The position numbers and the translations under genes were made by a program. The notes below the pieces were generated by a model. The model was not told where the DNA came from and searched no databases. It worked only from the letters and a program-made list of their open reading frames with translations. 64,000 nucleotides of DNA from an uncultured Prevotellaceae bacterium (GTDB lineage: Bacteria; Bacteroidota; Bacteroidia; Bacteroidales; Bacteroidaceae): contig CACXVS010000003.1 in the NCBI GenBank assembly GCA_902771155.1, forward strand, positions 1-64,000. Direction: 5' to 3'. Positions 35,080 through 43,284 of this stretch are shown in pieces (positions within the stretch are counted from its first letter, which is position 1; each line of letters begins with the position of its first letter).

Positions 35080-37752
35080 TTAGAACTCCTGTCCGAGGAT
35101 GAAGTGGAAGTTACTGCCACCGCGCGACTGTGCTCCGTTCTGGTTCGTATAGACATTGTCGAAGCCATAGGCCCAGTCGATACCCATCAGACCCACCATC
35201 GGGAGGTAGATACGCACACCGATACCGGCAGAGCGCTTCATCTTGAAGGGGTTGAAATTCTTGGCATCGGCCCAGGCATTACCTGCCTCGAGGAATCCGA
35301 GTCCGTAGATGGTGGTATTACCCAGCATGAGCGGATAGCGGAGTTCGAGGGTGAAGCGGTCGTAAGCGTAAGAGTTATATGAGGAGATGGTACCGCCCTT
35401 CATCATCGTCTCGTAGGCAGAAGAGTAGGAGAGGGCACCGTTCTCGTAGCCACGCAGACCGATGGTCTCTTCGGCGTAGCCATAGCTGTAGCCACTCATA
35501 CCGTCACCACCTACATAGAAGGTCTCGAATGGTGACCGCTTGTTGCTGTTATAGCTACCCAGCAAGCCCAACTCGACACGTGTCATGAGCACCAGGCACT
35601 TCTGACCTCCGGTAAGGGCGGTGAAGGTGCGTGTCTTAAACTTCCACTTGTGGTATTCAATCCAGCGATACACATCCTGCAACTCGTCTTCGTAAGAGGC
35701 CGAATTGGTGTTCTTGGCCAGATTGGCGTAATCTTTGCCATCAAAGACTGACCAGGGCGGTGTGATGGTGGCCGACAAGAGGAACTCTGAACCACGGCGT
35801 GGGAAGAGTGGGTTGTCGGTAGATGTACGCGCCAGACTCAGACCGAGGTTGATGTTGTTACAGTTGCCGTTATGGATGTAGAAATAGCTCCAGTCGCGCA
35901 ACATATATCGGGTATAGCCGAGGGTAGCTGAGAACTGGAAGTAGTCGTCGGGCCAGCGAAGACGCTTACCCCATCCGATGCTGGCACCGAAGACGGTCAT
36001 CGTCTTGTCGTCGTCGAGCATCGAGTCGTAATTATAGTAGTAGTTGTTGTACGAACCGTAACCGTAGCTATACATCGCATAGTTGTTGTAGAACGAGTTG
36101 TTGCGGTAGTAGCTCGAGATATCAGACTGGTGGGAGTAGTAGGCACCCACGTTGAAGCTGTTCGGGCGCTTGCCACCAAACCAGTTAGTACCGTAGTTGG
36201 CACTCAGCGAACTGTAGTAGCTACCATTCGTCTGGAAACTGAAGCCCAACTGCTCACCGTCGCCATAAGGCAGGATGCCACGATGGAGCTTGTTCTTGCC
36301 GAAAAGGTTGCGGATGGAGAAGTTGTTGAACTTGATACCGATCTTACCGATGATACCTGTCTGTCCCCAACCTAAGGAGAACTCCAGCTGGTCGTTGGAC
36401 TTCTGTTCAAGTTGCCAGTTGATATCCACCGTACCATCTTCGTAGTTGGGCTTGATGTCGGGATTAACCTTCTCGGCATCAAAGAATCCCATAGACGCAA
36501 TATCTCGGGCAGAGCGCTGCAGGGCATCCTTGTTGAACAGGTCGCCAGGCTTGGTGTGAAGCTCACGGCGCACCACTTCCTCATAGAGACGGTCGTTACC
36601 GTAGATACGGATGTGGTTCAGATGAGCCTGCGGACCCTCAGTGACACGCATCTCCAGGTCGATAGAGTCGCCAACGATGTTCACTTCTACCGGATCGATG
36701 TTGGAGAACACGTAGCCATTGTTGTAATAGTAGTTACCAGCAGCATCATCGTCTTCCCTTAGACGCTTGTTAATGTGCTTTTGGTTATAGACATCACCGG
36801 TCTTCATGTTCAGAACGGCATTCAGATAGTCGGAAGTCACCACGGTATTGCCCACCCATGTGATGTTGCGAATGAAATACTTTTCACCTTCGTCAATCTT
36901 TACATAGACGTTCACATGCTTGTCGTCGAACTCCGAGACAGAGTCTTCGAGGATGGTGGCATCGCGGAAACCGAGCTCGTTGTATTTATCAATCAGTGCC
37001 TGTTTGGCTTCCTTATAGCGCTCATCGGTAAACTTCTTGGCCTTGAACAAATTGCTCAGTTTGCCTGCCTCGTGGATCTTTCCGAAGGCGCCCTTACTGA
37101 ACAGGGATCCTTTGATCTTGCTGGCTTTTAGTTTGTTGTTGCCTTCGAAGATCAACTGGTGGACCTTCATCTTAGCCTTTTTGTCGATGTTCACATCGAG
37201 GATAATCTGACCTGGATGATCGGGGTCGTCAATCTGGGTGATATCGATCACTGCATTCTTGTAGCCTTTCTCGTCGAAATATTTCTTGGCCAGGATTTGC
37301 GCACGGTCGATGACGTTGCGCGTCAGACTCATGCCCTTCACCATACCGAGCTTAGTCTCCATATCTTCGCGCTCGGTCTTCTTGATGCCGTGATAGATGA
37401 TGGAACTGATACGGGGGCGCAAACCCAGATGGATGCAGAGGTATATCTTGGAACCCACGATGGAGTCGGCAGTGATGCTGACCTTCGAGAAAAGACCATT
37501 GCGCCAATAGCGCTTGACGGCCTCGGTGATCTGACTGCCTGGCACTTCGATCTTCTGACCCACCTGAAGTCCGGAGAGTCCTGTGAGCACATAGTCCTCA
37601 TAGCCCTCTACACCTTCCACTGCAATACCGGCAATCTCGCAGGTACGGGGCGTGCCTGCATAGGAGATGTCGGGATTGACTATCTTGTCTTGTGCCGAGA
37701 CGGATAGAGGAAATAGGGTAAGCAGGAAGAGAGGCAGTACCTTTCTTACCAT
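35080..37752 (-). CDS. bamA: Outer-membrane protein assembly factor BamA
   Basis: An 890-residue Omp85 protein. Signal peptide from MVRKVLPLF to about SVSAQ, five POTRA domains (about residues 30-430, for example EGNNKLKASKIKGSLFSKG), then a 16-strand barrel ending in FHFILGQEF, the C-terminal aromatic signal. The VRGF-type lid motif is present as GLRGYENG. It inserts beta-barrel proteins into the outer membrane. The start at 37752 gives a clean signal peptide. Around 36016-36118 (about residues 546-580) the barrel carries a strikingly Tyr/Asn-rich loop. Confidence 0.95.
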   Translation of the reverse strand: MVRKVLPLFLLTLFPLSVSAQDKIVNPDISYAGTPRTCEIAGIAVEGVEGYEDYVLTGLSGLQVGQKIEVPGSQITEAVKRYWRNGLFSKVSITADSIVGSKIYLCIHLGLRPRISSIIYHGIKKTEREDMETKLGMVKGMSLTRNVIDRAQILAKKYFDEKGYKNAVIDITQIDDPDHPGQIILDVNIDKKAKMKVHQLIFEGNNKLKASKIKGSLFSKGAFGKIHEAGKLSNLFKAKKFTDERYKEAKQALIDKYNELGFRDATILEDSVSEFDDKHVNVYVKIDEGEKYFIRNITWVGNTVVTSDYLNAVLNMKTGDVYNQKHINKRLREDDDAAGNYYYNNGYVFSNIDPVEVNIVGDSIDLEMRVTEGPQAHLNHIRIYGNDRLYEEVVRRELHTKPGDLFNKDALQRSARDIASMGFFDAEKVNPDIKPNYEDGTVDINWQLEQKSNDQLEFSLGWGQTGIIGKIGIKFNNFSIRNLFGKNKLHRGILPYGDGEQLGFSFQTNGSYYSSLSANYGTNWFGGKRPNSFNVGAYYSHQSDISSYYRNNSFYNNYAMYSYGYGSYNNYYYNYDSMLDDDKTMTVFGASIGWGKRLRWPDDYFQFSATLGYTRYMLRDWSYFYIHNGNCNNINLGLSLARTSTDNPLFPRRGSEFLLSATITPPWSVFDGKDYANLAKNTNSASYEDELQDVYRWIEYHKWKFKTRTFTALTGGQKCLVLMTRVELGLLGSYNSNKRSPFETFYVGGDGMSGYSYGYAEETIGLRGYENGALSYSSAYETMMKGGTISSYNSYAYDRFTLELRYPLMLGNTTIYGLGFLEAGNAWADAKNFNPFKMKRSAGIGVRIYLPMVGLMGIDWAYGFDNVYTNQNGAQSRGGSNFHFILGQEF

Positions 37753-37805
37753 TGTTTTCACCTTATTAATAATATAGAGATATAACACTTTGCTTTCTTG
37801 CCGTT

Positions 37806-38549
37806 TTACTTATTCATTTCTTCTTCCACCTGTGCTTCGGTCTTTCCGAAACGGCGCTGGCGGCTCTGATAGCTGTATATGGCCTTGTAAAGTTCTTCCT
37901 CGTCGAAGTCGGGCCAGTAGGTGTCGCAGAAGTACAGCTCCGAATAGGCAATCTGCCAGAGCAGATAGTTGGAGATGCGCAGCTCTCCACCCGTACGAAT
38001 CAACAGATCGGGATCAGGCATGTAGTTAGTCCACAATCTCTGGTTGATGGTATCTTCGGTGATGCTATTGACGTCGAGCTTTCCCTCTTTCACTTCCTGG
38101 GCGATCTGTTTGGTAACAGAGGTAAGTTCCAGCTTTGATGAATAGCTCAGTGCTACCACCAGGGTCATGCCGTCGTACTTCGACGTCAGGTCTTCCATAT
38201 AGTGGATTTTCTTCTGTACGTTCTCAGACAGGCTCTCTATGTCGCCTACCATTCTGAACTTGACATTATTATCGCTGAACAATTCCATTTCCAGGAAATT
38301 GAGTACCAGTCCCATCAGTGCCTCAATTTCGTAGGCAGGGCGTTTCCAGTTCTCTGTGGAGAAGGTATAAAGCGTGAGGTACTTTACCCCTAAGCGTGAA
38401 CACTCTGCGGTAATCTTCTTGACTGTGTCGAGGCCTGCTTTGTGCCCAAATGTGCGATCCAGTCCTCGTTCGGTAGCCCAGCGACCGTTGCCGTCCATGA
38501 TGATGGCAATGTGCTGAGGAATACGGTTCATGTCCAAAAGTTCTTTCAT
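37806..38549 (-). CDS. uppS: Isoprenyl transferase (undecaprenyl diphosphate synthase)
   Basis: A 247-residue cis-prenyltransferase making the C55 lipid carrier for peptidoglycan and O-antigen. The catalytic HIAIIMDGNGRWA with Asp, GHKAGLDTVKKI, TLYTFSTENWKRP and the late DLLIRTGGELRISNYLLWQ are all present. It lies 53 nt upstream of bamA and 4 nt after the DUF6089-like gene. Confidence 0.96.
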   Translation of the reverse strand: MKELLDMNRIPQHIAIIMDGNGRWATERGLDRTFGHKAGLDTVKKITAECSRLGVKYLTLYTFSTENWKRPAYEIEALMGLVLNFLEMELFSDNNVKFRMVGDIESLSENVQKKIHYMEDLTSKYDGMTLVVALSYSSKLELTSVTKQIAQEVKEGKLDVNSITEDTINQRLWTNYMPDPDLLIRTGGELRISNYLLWQIAYSELYFCDTYWPDFDEEELYKAIYSYQSRQRRFGKTEAQVEEEMNK

Positions 38550-38553
38550 ATAA

Positions 38554-39225
38554 TCAGTCTCTGTCGTTATTACAAATCTTACATTTCGCCCATAAGTCGT
38601 AGGACAGGCCTACTTGAATGGCACTGTAGCAGTCGGTGTTCTTAAAGAGTCCGCTGCTCTTGATCCCATAGATGTCTTCCCTGCCATCGAGCTTGTCGCT
38701 GGGCGTAAAGCGCATCACCCATTCGGCTGAGAGGTTCAGTCTTGGGGCTATCTTCCATTTGATGCCGGCACCGATGGGCAGGTTCATGGTGATGCCGCTG
38801 TTGTCACCGCTATGGTGGATCAGTCCCAAGCCGAAGGTGATGAAAGGTACAAGCCTCCGTGCCCCTCTGTATTCCCGACCTGTGCCATACGCCCAGAAAT
38901 GATATTCATACCTGATGTCGGCTTCGGTCAGTTGATGGTTGAACTCATAGCGCTCTGTCGGATACCAAGTATCTACATCGTCGGTAGAGCCCTTTATCTT
39001 TCCTGTTCCAATGTTAAGTGCCAGTCCCATCCTGGGGTTCAGGCGGTATCTGGCTGTCAGTGCGAACCATGGCTGCATCCCCTTCAGGAGATTGCCGTTG
39101 AAGTCGCCTGTATAGTTCAGAAGTCCTGCTGCAGCCCCCACCTCCATCCTGTATTCAGGCTCGTCTTGAGCCCAGCCGCTGGTAGCGGGAAGGAGCATGG
39201 CTGCAAGCAGCAGTCCCTTTATCAT
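38554..39225 (-). CDS. DUF6089-like outer-membrane barrel protein
   Basis: A 223-residue exported protein: signal peptide from MIKGLLLAAM to about GWAQ, then alternating strands of a small barrel (VGAAAGLLNYTGDFNG, MGLALNIGTGKIKG, WKIAPRLNLSAEWVMRF). Size and position just before uppS-bamA match the DUF6089 proteins of Bacteroidales. Role unknown; the conserved linkage with bamA suggests an envelope function. The start overlaps the upstream stop (ATGA). Confidence 0.78.
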   Translation of the reverse strand: MIKGLLLAAMLLPATSGWAQDEPEYRMEVGAAAGLLNYTGDFNGNLLKGMQPWFALTARYRLNPRMGLALNIGTGKIKGSTDDVDTWYPTERYEFNHQLTEADIRYEYHFWAYGTGREYRGARRLVPFITFGLGLIHHSGDNSGITMNLPIGAGIKWKIAPRLNLSAEWVMRFTPSDKLDGREDIYGIKSSGLFKNTDCYSAIQVGLSYDLWAKCKICNNDRD

Positions 39226-40358
39226 TCTACAAATACACCTCGCCATACGTTGTTGGTGTCAAGGTCTTTGAACCAGAGCGCTCCTTCTTCATCGGTCATT
39301 GCCTCTACATTGTAGAAGTAGGTCTCACCGTTTCCTGGGAGGGAGAACTTGTCGAGGATGCGCCAAGTGATACCACCGTCGCGAGAACAGTAGATCGAGT
39401 TGCTGTTGACGGCCAGCATGTAGCCATGGAAATACACCAGACTAAAACCTGTCATGGCCGGCAGGTAATATCTGTTGTATTCTTCTATAGGCAGTTGAAC
39501 CCATTTGCTGGTCTGGCTTCCCTCAGCATGTTCTGCTATCTTGCGCCATACACTACAGGATATTTCGCCTTCTACAGTGGTGCCGGCCATCAGCTGGTAG
39601 TCGGTATCATCGTTTGGAGCGAAGGGATAGGATACGAAGGCAATGTCATCCTTAGGCAACCAGGCCATATCGCCATCGACGATGTCGGGCTCCCATGTGG
39701 TGCCCTCGTCTCTGCTGATCATAATCTGCTGGCCGTCTGCGCTGAAGGCATAGCCCTCATGATCGGTGGCACCTATAAACTTCCCCAATCCTTCTGTAGC
39801 AGCCACGATCTCTTCCCATCTGGCCTTAGCCTCGTTGCGCGGATAATCCTCAGCCGACATCTTTTCCCATAGAATCTTGTCGGTCTCTACCTGATGCCTG
39901 TTAATCTTTACCTCATAGGCACGGTATTTCTCGAAGGTATTGTTATAGACGCGAATCTCCCTGGGTTGTGAGAAGTCGATGGAGTCGGTGGTGGAATAAA
40001 CCCAAAGGGTGTCGCTTATCAAACTCTTGATATAGACACTCCCACTGTATGTACTGGTGGAAATGGCAGCCAGCACATGTTTCACATCGCAATCACTGGG
40101 GATGGAATCGGTGTTATAGATCTTATAATTTATCTGGTCGATGGAGAAGGTGGGAAAGTTCGTCAGATCTTTTTTGTAAATGGAGTCGGCACCACTTTTG
40201 GAAGTGGTATGGACGTATCTGTTGATTTTCGCCACACTGAATCCTGTGATGGCCATGTCGTCATAGACAACCACCTCAGTGCTGTCTGAACTCAGACATG
40301 AGGCAAAGAGGAATACACTCGAAAGTGTTATACAGAGTGCATGAATATATCTTTTCAT
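39222..40358 (-). CDS. DUF6242-like lipoprotein with BNR/propeller features
   Basis: A 378-residue lipoprotein, lipobox LFASC (near residue 19). The first 120 residues form a beta domain; the rest shows Asp-box-like turns, for example SRDEGTTWEPD and SRDGGITWRIL, spaced as in a beta-propeller. These fit the DUF6242 family found upstream of uppS-bamA in Bacteroidales. Function unknown. The start at MKRYIHAL fits the lipoprotein signal, and a TAAATTTG core lies at 40383-40390. Confidence 0.8.
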   Translation of the reverse strand: MKRYIHALCITLSSVFLFASCLSSDSTEVVVYDDMAITGFSVAKINRYVHTTSKSGADSIYKKDLTNFPTFSIDQINYKIYNTDSIPSDCDVKHVLAAISTSTYSGSVYIKSLISDTLWVYSTTDSIDFSQPREIRVYNNTFEKYRAYEVKINRHQVETDKILWEKMSAEDYPRNEAKARWEEIVAATEGLGKFIGATDHEGYAFSADGQQIMISRDEGTTWEPDIVDGDMAWLPKDDIAFVSYPFAPNDDTDYQLMAGTTVEGEISCSVWRKIAEHAEGSQTSKWVQLPIEEYNRYYLPAMTGFSLVYFHGYMLAVNSNSIYCSRDGGITWRILDKFSLPGNGETYFYNVEAMTDEEGALWFKDLDTNNVWRGVFVE

Positions 40359-40382
40359 TGATGATGAGCACATATTTGGCTG

Positions 40383-40390
40383 CAAATTTA
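40383..40390 (-). promoter_or_regulatory. Promoter core for DUF6242-to-murI run
   Basis: TAAATTTG on the minus strand, 25 nt upstream of the DUF6242-like start; may drive the whole run through bamA to murI. Confidence 0.5.
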
Positions 40391-40485
40391 CGCACAATTC
40401 TGCAAAAACGTGCCATTTTCACCTTATAATTAAAGAAAATAGGGCATAATTTGACTGATTTTAAGTTAGTTTAGTGTTTTTGGGT

Positions 40486-40523
40486 AAAAAAAGAGTGCGG
40501 TATGAATCACTCACCCCGCACTC
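40486..40523 (-). terminator. Terminator of the small peptide transcript
   Basis: Minus-strand stem GAGTGCGG/CCGCACTC (8 bp) followed by seven T residues, starting 4 nt after the 31-codon frame's stop. Confidence 0.85.
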
Positions 40524-40526
40524 CCT

Positions 40527-40622
40527 TCAACGGACATTGGTATGCATCAGCGTAACGATACTTAATAAAGTTACTAATGATACTAACGCCAACATAACCG
40601 TTGTTTGAAAATCTAATAACAT
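40527..40622 (-). CDS. 31-residue single-TM small membrane peptide
   Basis: An ATG frame of 31 codons. The peptide starts MLLDFQTT, has a hydrophobic segment VMLALVSLVTLLSIVTLM (residues 9-26) long enough to span a membrane once, and ends HTNVR. A purine-rich AAGGTAAAG precedes the ATG. The unit has its own promoter core (40684-40691) and a strong terminator (40486-40523), and the transcript would be about 190 nt. I recognise no family; small membrane regulator or type I-toxin-like peptide are both possible. Confidence 0.62.
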   Translation of the reverse strand: MLLDFQTTVMLALVSLVTLLSIVTLMHTNVR

Positions 40623-40683
40623 AATCTTTACCTTAAAACTACTAACCTAATGAATGATAACATAATCATCACGATTACGAGTG

Positions 40684-40691
40684 CAAAGGTA
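40684..40691 (-). promoter_or_regulatory. Promoter core of the small peptide gene
   Basis: TACCTTTG on the minus strand, 61 nt upstream of the 31-codon frame, followed by CACTCG as in other promoters of this window. Confidence 0.6.
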
Positions 40692-40770
40692 AAAAGAAAA
40701 ATAAGAATTAAGAGTTAAGAGTTAAGAAAAAAGTCCGAGATACATAGCTTTTTGACCTACATCAAATAAA

Positions 40771-40798
40771 ATTGGCCACGCCTTTCGGCGCAGCCAAT
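40771..40798 (-). terminator. pckA terminator
   Basis: Stem ATTGGCTGCGCC with GGCGTGGCCAAT (12 bp with one mismatch) around a GAAA tetraloop on the minus strand, then a T-rich tail, 48 nt after the pckA stop. Confidence 0.85.
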
Positions 40799-40845
40799 CT
40801 TCTTTTCTATAGAGTTTCTTTCTTAACTATTAATTCTTAACTTAA

Positions 40846-42459
40846 TTAAAGCTTTGGACCAGCAGCTACGAGAGCCTTACCAGCTTCGTTACCCTCGTAC
40901 TTCTTGAAGTTCTTGATGAAGCGTGCAGCCAGATCCTTGGCCTTCTCCTCCCATTCGTTGCGGTTCTGGTAGGTATCGCGAGGATCGAGGATGCCCCATG
41001 CCACACCGTTGAGTTGTGTGGGAACCTCGAAGTCGAAGTAAGGAATCTTCTTGGTAGGAGCGTTCAGGATGTCACCACCCAGGATAGCGTCGATGATACC
41101 ACGGGTATCCTTGATAGAGATACGCTTGCCAGTACCGTTCCAACCAGTGTTCACGAGATAAGCCTTGGCACCGCTCTTCTCCATCTTCTTCACGAGTTCC
41201 TCAGCATACTTGGTGGGGTGCAACTCGAGGAAGGCCTGGCCGAAGCAAGCGCTGAAGGTAGGAGTGGGCTCTGTAATGCCACGCTCTGTACCAGCCAACT
41301 TAGCTGTGAAACCAGAGAGGAAGTAGTATTTGGTCTGCTCTGGAGTCAGGATAGATACGGGAGGCAGCACGCCGAATGCGTCAGCACTCAGGAAGATCAC
41401 GTTCTTGGCCTCAGGACCAGCGCTCTTCTTGTTTACCTTCTGGGCAATCTTCTCAATGTGGTTGATAGGATAGCTTACACGAGTATTCTCGGTGACGCTC
41501 TTGTCAGCGAAGTCGATCTTACCAGCCTCGTCAACAGTGACGTTCTCAAGCAGAGCGTCGCGACGGATAGCGTTGTAGATGTCGGGCTCGCTCTCCTTGT
41601 CGAGGTTGATTACCTTGGCATAGCAGCCACCCTCGAAGTTGAACACACCCTCGTCGTCCCATCCGTGCTCATCGTCACCAATCAGCAGACGCTTAGGATC
41701 GGTTGACAGCGTGGTCTTACCTGTACCAGACAGACCGAAGAAGATTGCGGTGTTCTTACCCTCCATATCGGTGTTGGCAGAGCAGTGCATGGAAGCGATA
41801 CCCTGCAGAGGCAGATAGTAGTTCATCATAGAGAACATACCCTTCTTCATCTCACCACCGTACCAGGTGTTGATGATGCACTGCTCACGAGTAGTTGTAT
41901 TGAAAGCTACACAAGTCTCTGAGTTCAGACCCAATTCCTTGTAGTTCTCAACCTTAGCCTTAGAGGCATTGTAGATCACGAAGTTGGGCTCGAAGCTCTC
42001 CAGCTCCTCAGCGGTAGGCTGGATGAACATATTCTTCACAAAGTGAGCCTGCCAAGCCACCTCTACGATGAAACGAACGCGCAGGCGGGTTGCCTCGTTG
42101 GCACCGCAGAAAGCGTCCATCACATACAGGTTCTTGTTGCAGAGTTCCTTGATGGCAATCTCCTTAACCTTTGCCCAAACCTCCTCGCTCATGGGGTGGT
42201 TGTCGTTCTTGTACTCCTCAGTAGTCCACCATACCTTGTCCTCGCTCTGTGCATCCTTTACGATGTACTTGTCCTTAGGTGAACGACCAGTGTAGATACC
42301 AGTCATTACGTTTACAGCGTTGAGCTCGGTGTTTACGCCCTTGTCGAAACCCTCGAGACCAGCCTTTGTCTCCTCTTCGAAGAGATACTCATACGACGGA
42401 TTGTGAGCAATCACGGTTGAACCTGTGATGCCATACTGTGTCAAATCTAACTTTGCCAT
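40846..42459 (-). CDS. pckA: Phosphoenolpyruvate carboxykinase (ATP)
   Basis: A 537-residue enzyme converting oxaloacetate and PEP with ATP/ADP. In Bacteroidetes it mostly runs in the PEP-to-oxaloacetate direction, feeding succinate formation. Kinase loop [16 protein letters not shown], metal site [20 protein letters not shown], and [10 protein letters not shown] near the N-terminus are all intact. Monocistronic, with a promoter core at 42509-42516 and its own terminator. The codon choice looks strongly biased, as in highly expressed genes. Confidence 0.97.
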   Translation of the reverse strand: MAKLDLTQYGITGSTVIAHNPSYEYLFEEETKAGLEGFDKGVNTELNAVNVMTGIYTGRSPKDKYIVKDAQSEDKVWWTTEEYKNDNHPMSEEVWAKVKEIAIKELCNKNLYVMDAFCGANEATRLRVRFIVEVAWQAHFVKNMFIQPTAEELESFEPNFVIYNASKAKVENYKELGLNSETCVAFNTTTREQCIINTWYGGEMKKGMFSMMNYYLPLQGIASMHCSANTDMEGKNTAIFFGLSGTGKTTLSTDPKRLLIGDDEHGWDDEGVFNFEGGCYAKVINLDKESEPDIYNAIRRDALLENVTVDEAGKIDFADKSVTENTRVSYPINHIEKIAQKVNKKSAGPEAKNVIFLSADAFGVLPPVSILTPEQTKYYFLSGFTAKLAGTERGITEPTPTFSACFGQAFLELHPTKYAEELVKKMEKSGAKAYLVNTGWNGTGKRISIKDTRGIIDAILGGDILNAPTKKIPYFDFEVPTQLNGVAWGILDPRDTYQNRNEWEEKAKDLAARFIKNFKKYEGNEAGKALVAAGPKL

Positions 42460-42508
42460 ATTACTAATTGTTTTAATGTGAAATTATCCTTGTTATTAAA
42501 ATCGACTG

Positions 42509-42516
42509 CAAAATTA
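42509..42516 (-). promoter_or_regulatory. pckA promoter core
   Basis: TAATTTTG on the minus strand, 50 nt upstream of pckA. Confidence 0.5.
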
Positions 42517-42600
42517 CACAATTATTGCGAATTGACAAGTGCCAATTAGCAATAATTAGCGAACAAACAATTCTTTTTTGGTTAAAGAAACAAAAAAACA

Positions 42601-42632
42601 ATGTCGGAGCGGTACTTTTGCCACTCCGACAT
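42601..42632 (+). promoter_or_regulatory. Hairpin with a -7-like box in its loop
   Basis: ATGTCGGAG pairs with CTCCGACAT (9 bp, extended by GG/CC after one mismatch). The loop is TACTTTTG, itself a match to the -7 box. A second TACTTTTG lies at 42657-42664, before the Sel1 gene at 42683. Could be an operator or an upstream terminator. Confidence 0.5.
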
Positions 42633-42682
42633 ATCAATTCATTGATAGTTTTTGCCTACTTTTGCCGAAAAATCTGAATGGG

Positions 42683-43255
42683 ATGAATAGAATAATGATG
42701 ATGATGCTTGCACTGATGCTCAGCATAGTGGCAAGTGCGCAGAATGCCGAAAAACTTTATAGAGAGGGTAAGGATCTGTATGATGCAAAGAATTATTCTG
42801 CTGCAGTGCCTAAATTGAAAGCTGCCGCAGAGAAGGGCCACAAGAAGGCGCAATATCGCCTTGGTCTCTGTTATGATAAGGGAAAAGGTGTCACCGAAAA
42901 CGATGACCTGGCTTTCCTGTGGTATTCCAAATCAGCTGCTCAAGGTTATGCGAAAGGACTGTATCAGTTGGGCATGTGTTATAAGAACGGCGAAGGTGTA
43001 AAAGAGGATCGTAAGAAGGCTTTTGACTTATTTACCAAAGCCGCTAAACAGGAGAATGGCGATGCCCAGTATCAGTTAGGCAAGGCCTATCTGAAAGGAA
43101 AGGGTGTTGCTGCCGACGAGGCTAAGGCAAAGATGTGGCTGAAGAGGGCTGTTAAGAATGAGAAAGATGGCGATGACATTATGAAAAAACTCAAGAAAGA
43201 TGCTGCTGAGGGCGATAAAGACGCCATAAAGATTCTGGATCTTCTGAAGAAATAA
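42683..43255 (+). CDS. Secreted Sel1-repeat (TPR-like) protein
   Basis: A 190-residue protein: signal peptide (Met-rich, ending near ASAQ), then one TPR-like unit (AEKLYREGKDLYDAKNYSAA) and three to four Sel1 repeats of the form AQYRLGLCYDKGKGVTEN. Sel1 repeats form curved helical scaffolds for protein contacts. The start at 42683 is chosen over an upstream frame because it gives a proper signal peptide and follows the TACTTTTG core at 42657-42664. Partner unknown. Confidence 0.85.
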   Translation: MNRIMMMMLALMLSIVASAQNAEKLYREGKDLYDAKNYSAAVPKLKAAAEKGHKKAQYRLGLCYDKGKGVTENDDLAFLWYSKSAAQGYAKGLYQLGMCYKNGEGVKEDRKKAFDLFTKAAKQENGDAQYQLGKAYLKGKGVAADEAKAKMWLKRAVKNEKDGDDIMKKLKKDAAEGDKDAIKILDLLKK

Positions 43256-43280
43256 ATAGCGCGGCAATTGCCGCGCTATT
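43255..43280. terminator. Bidirectional terminator
   Basis: Perfect 26-bp palindrome (AATAGCGCGGCAA and its complement) at the Sel1 gene's stop codon, 4 nt before the carboxylesterase stop on the other strand. It can serve both convergent genes. Confidence 0.85.
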
Positions 43281-43284
43281 CTTA

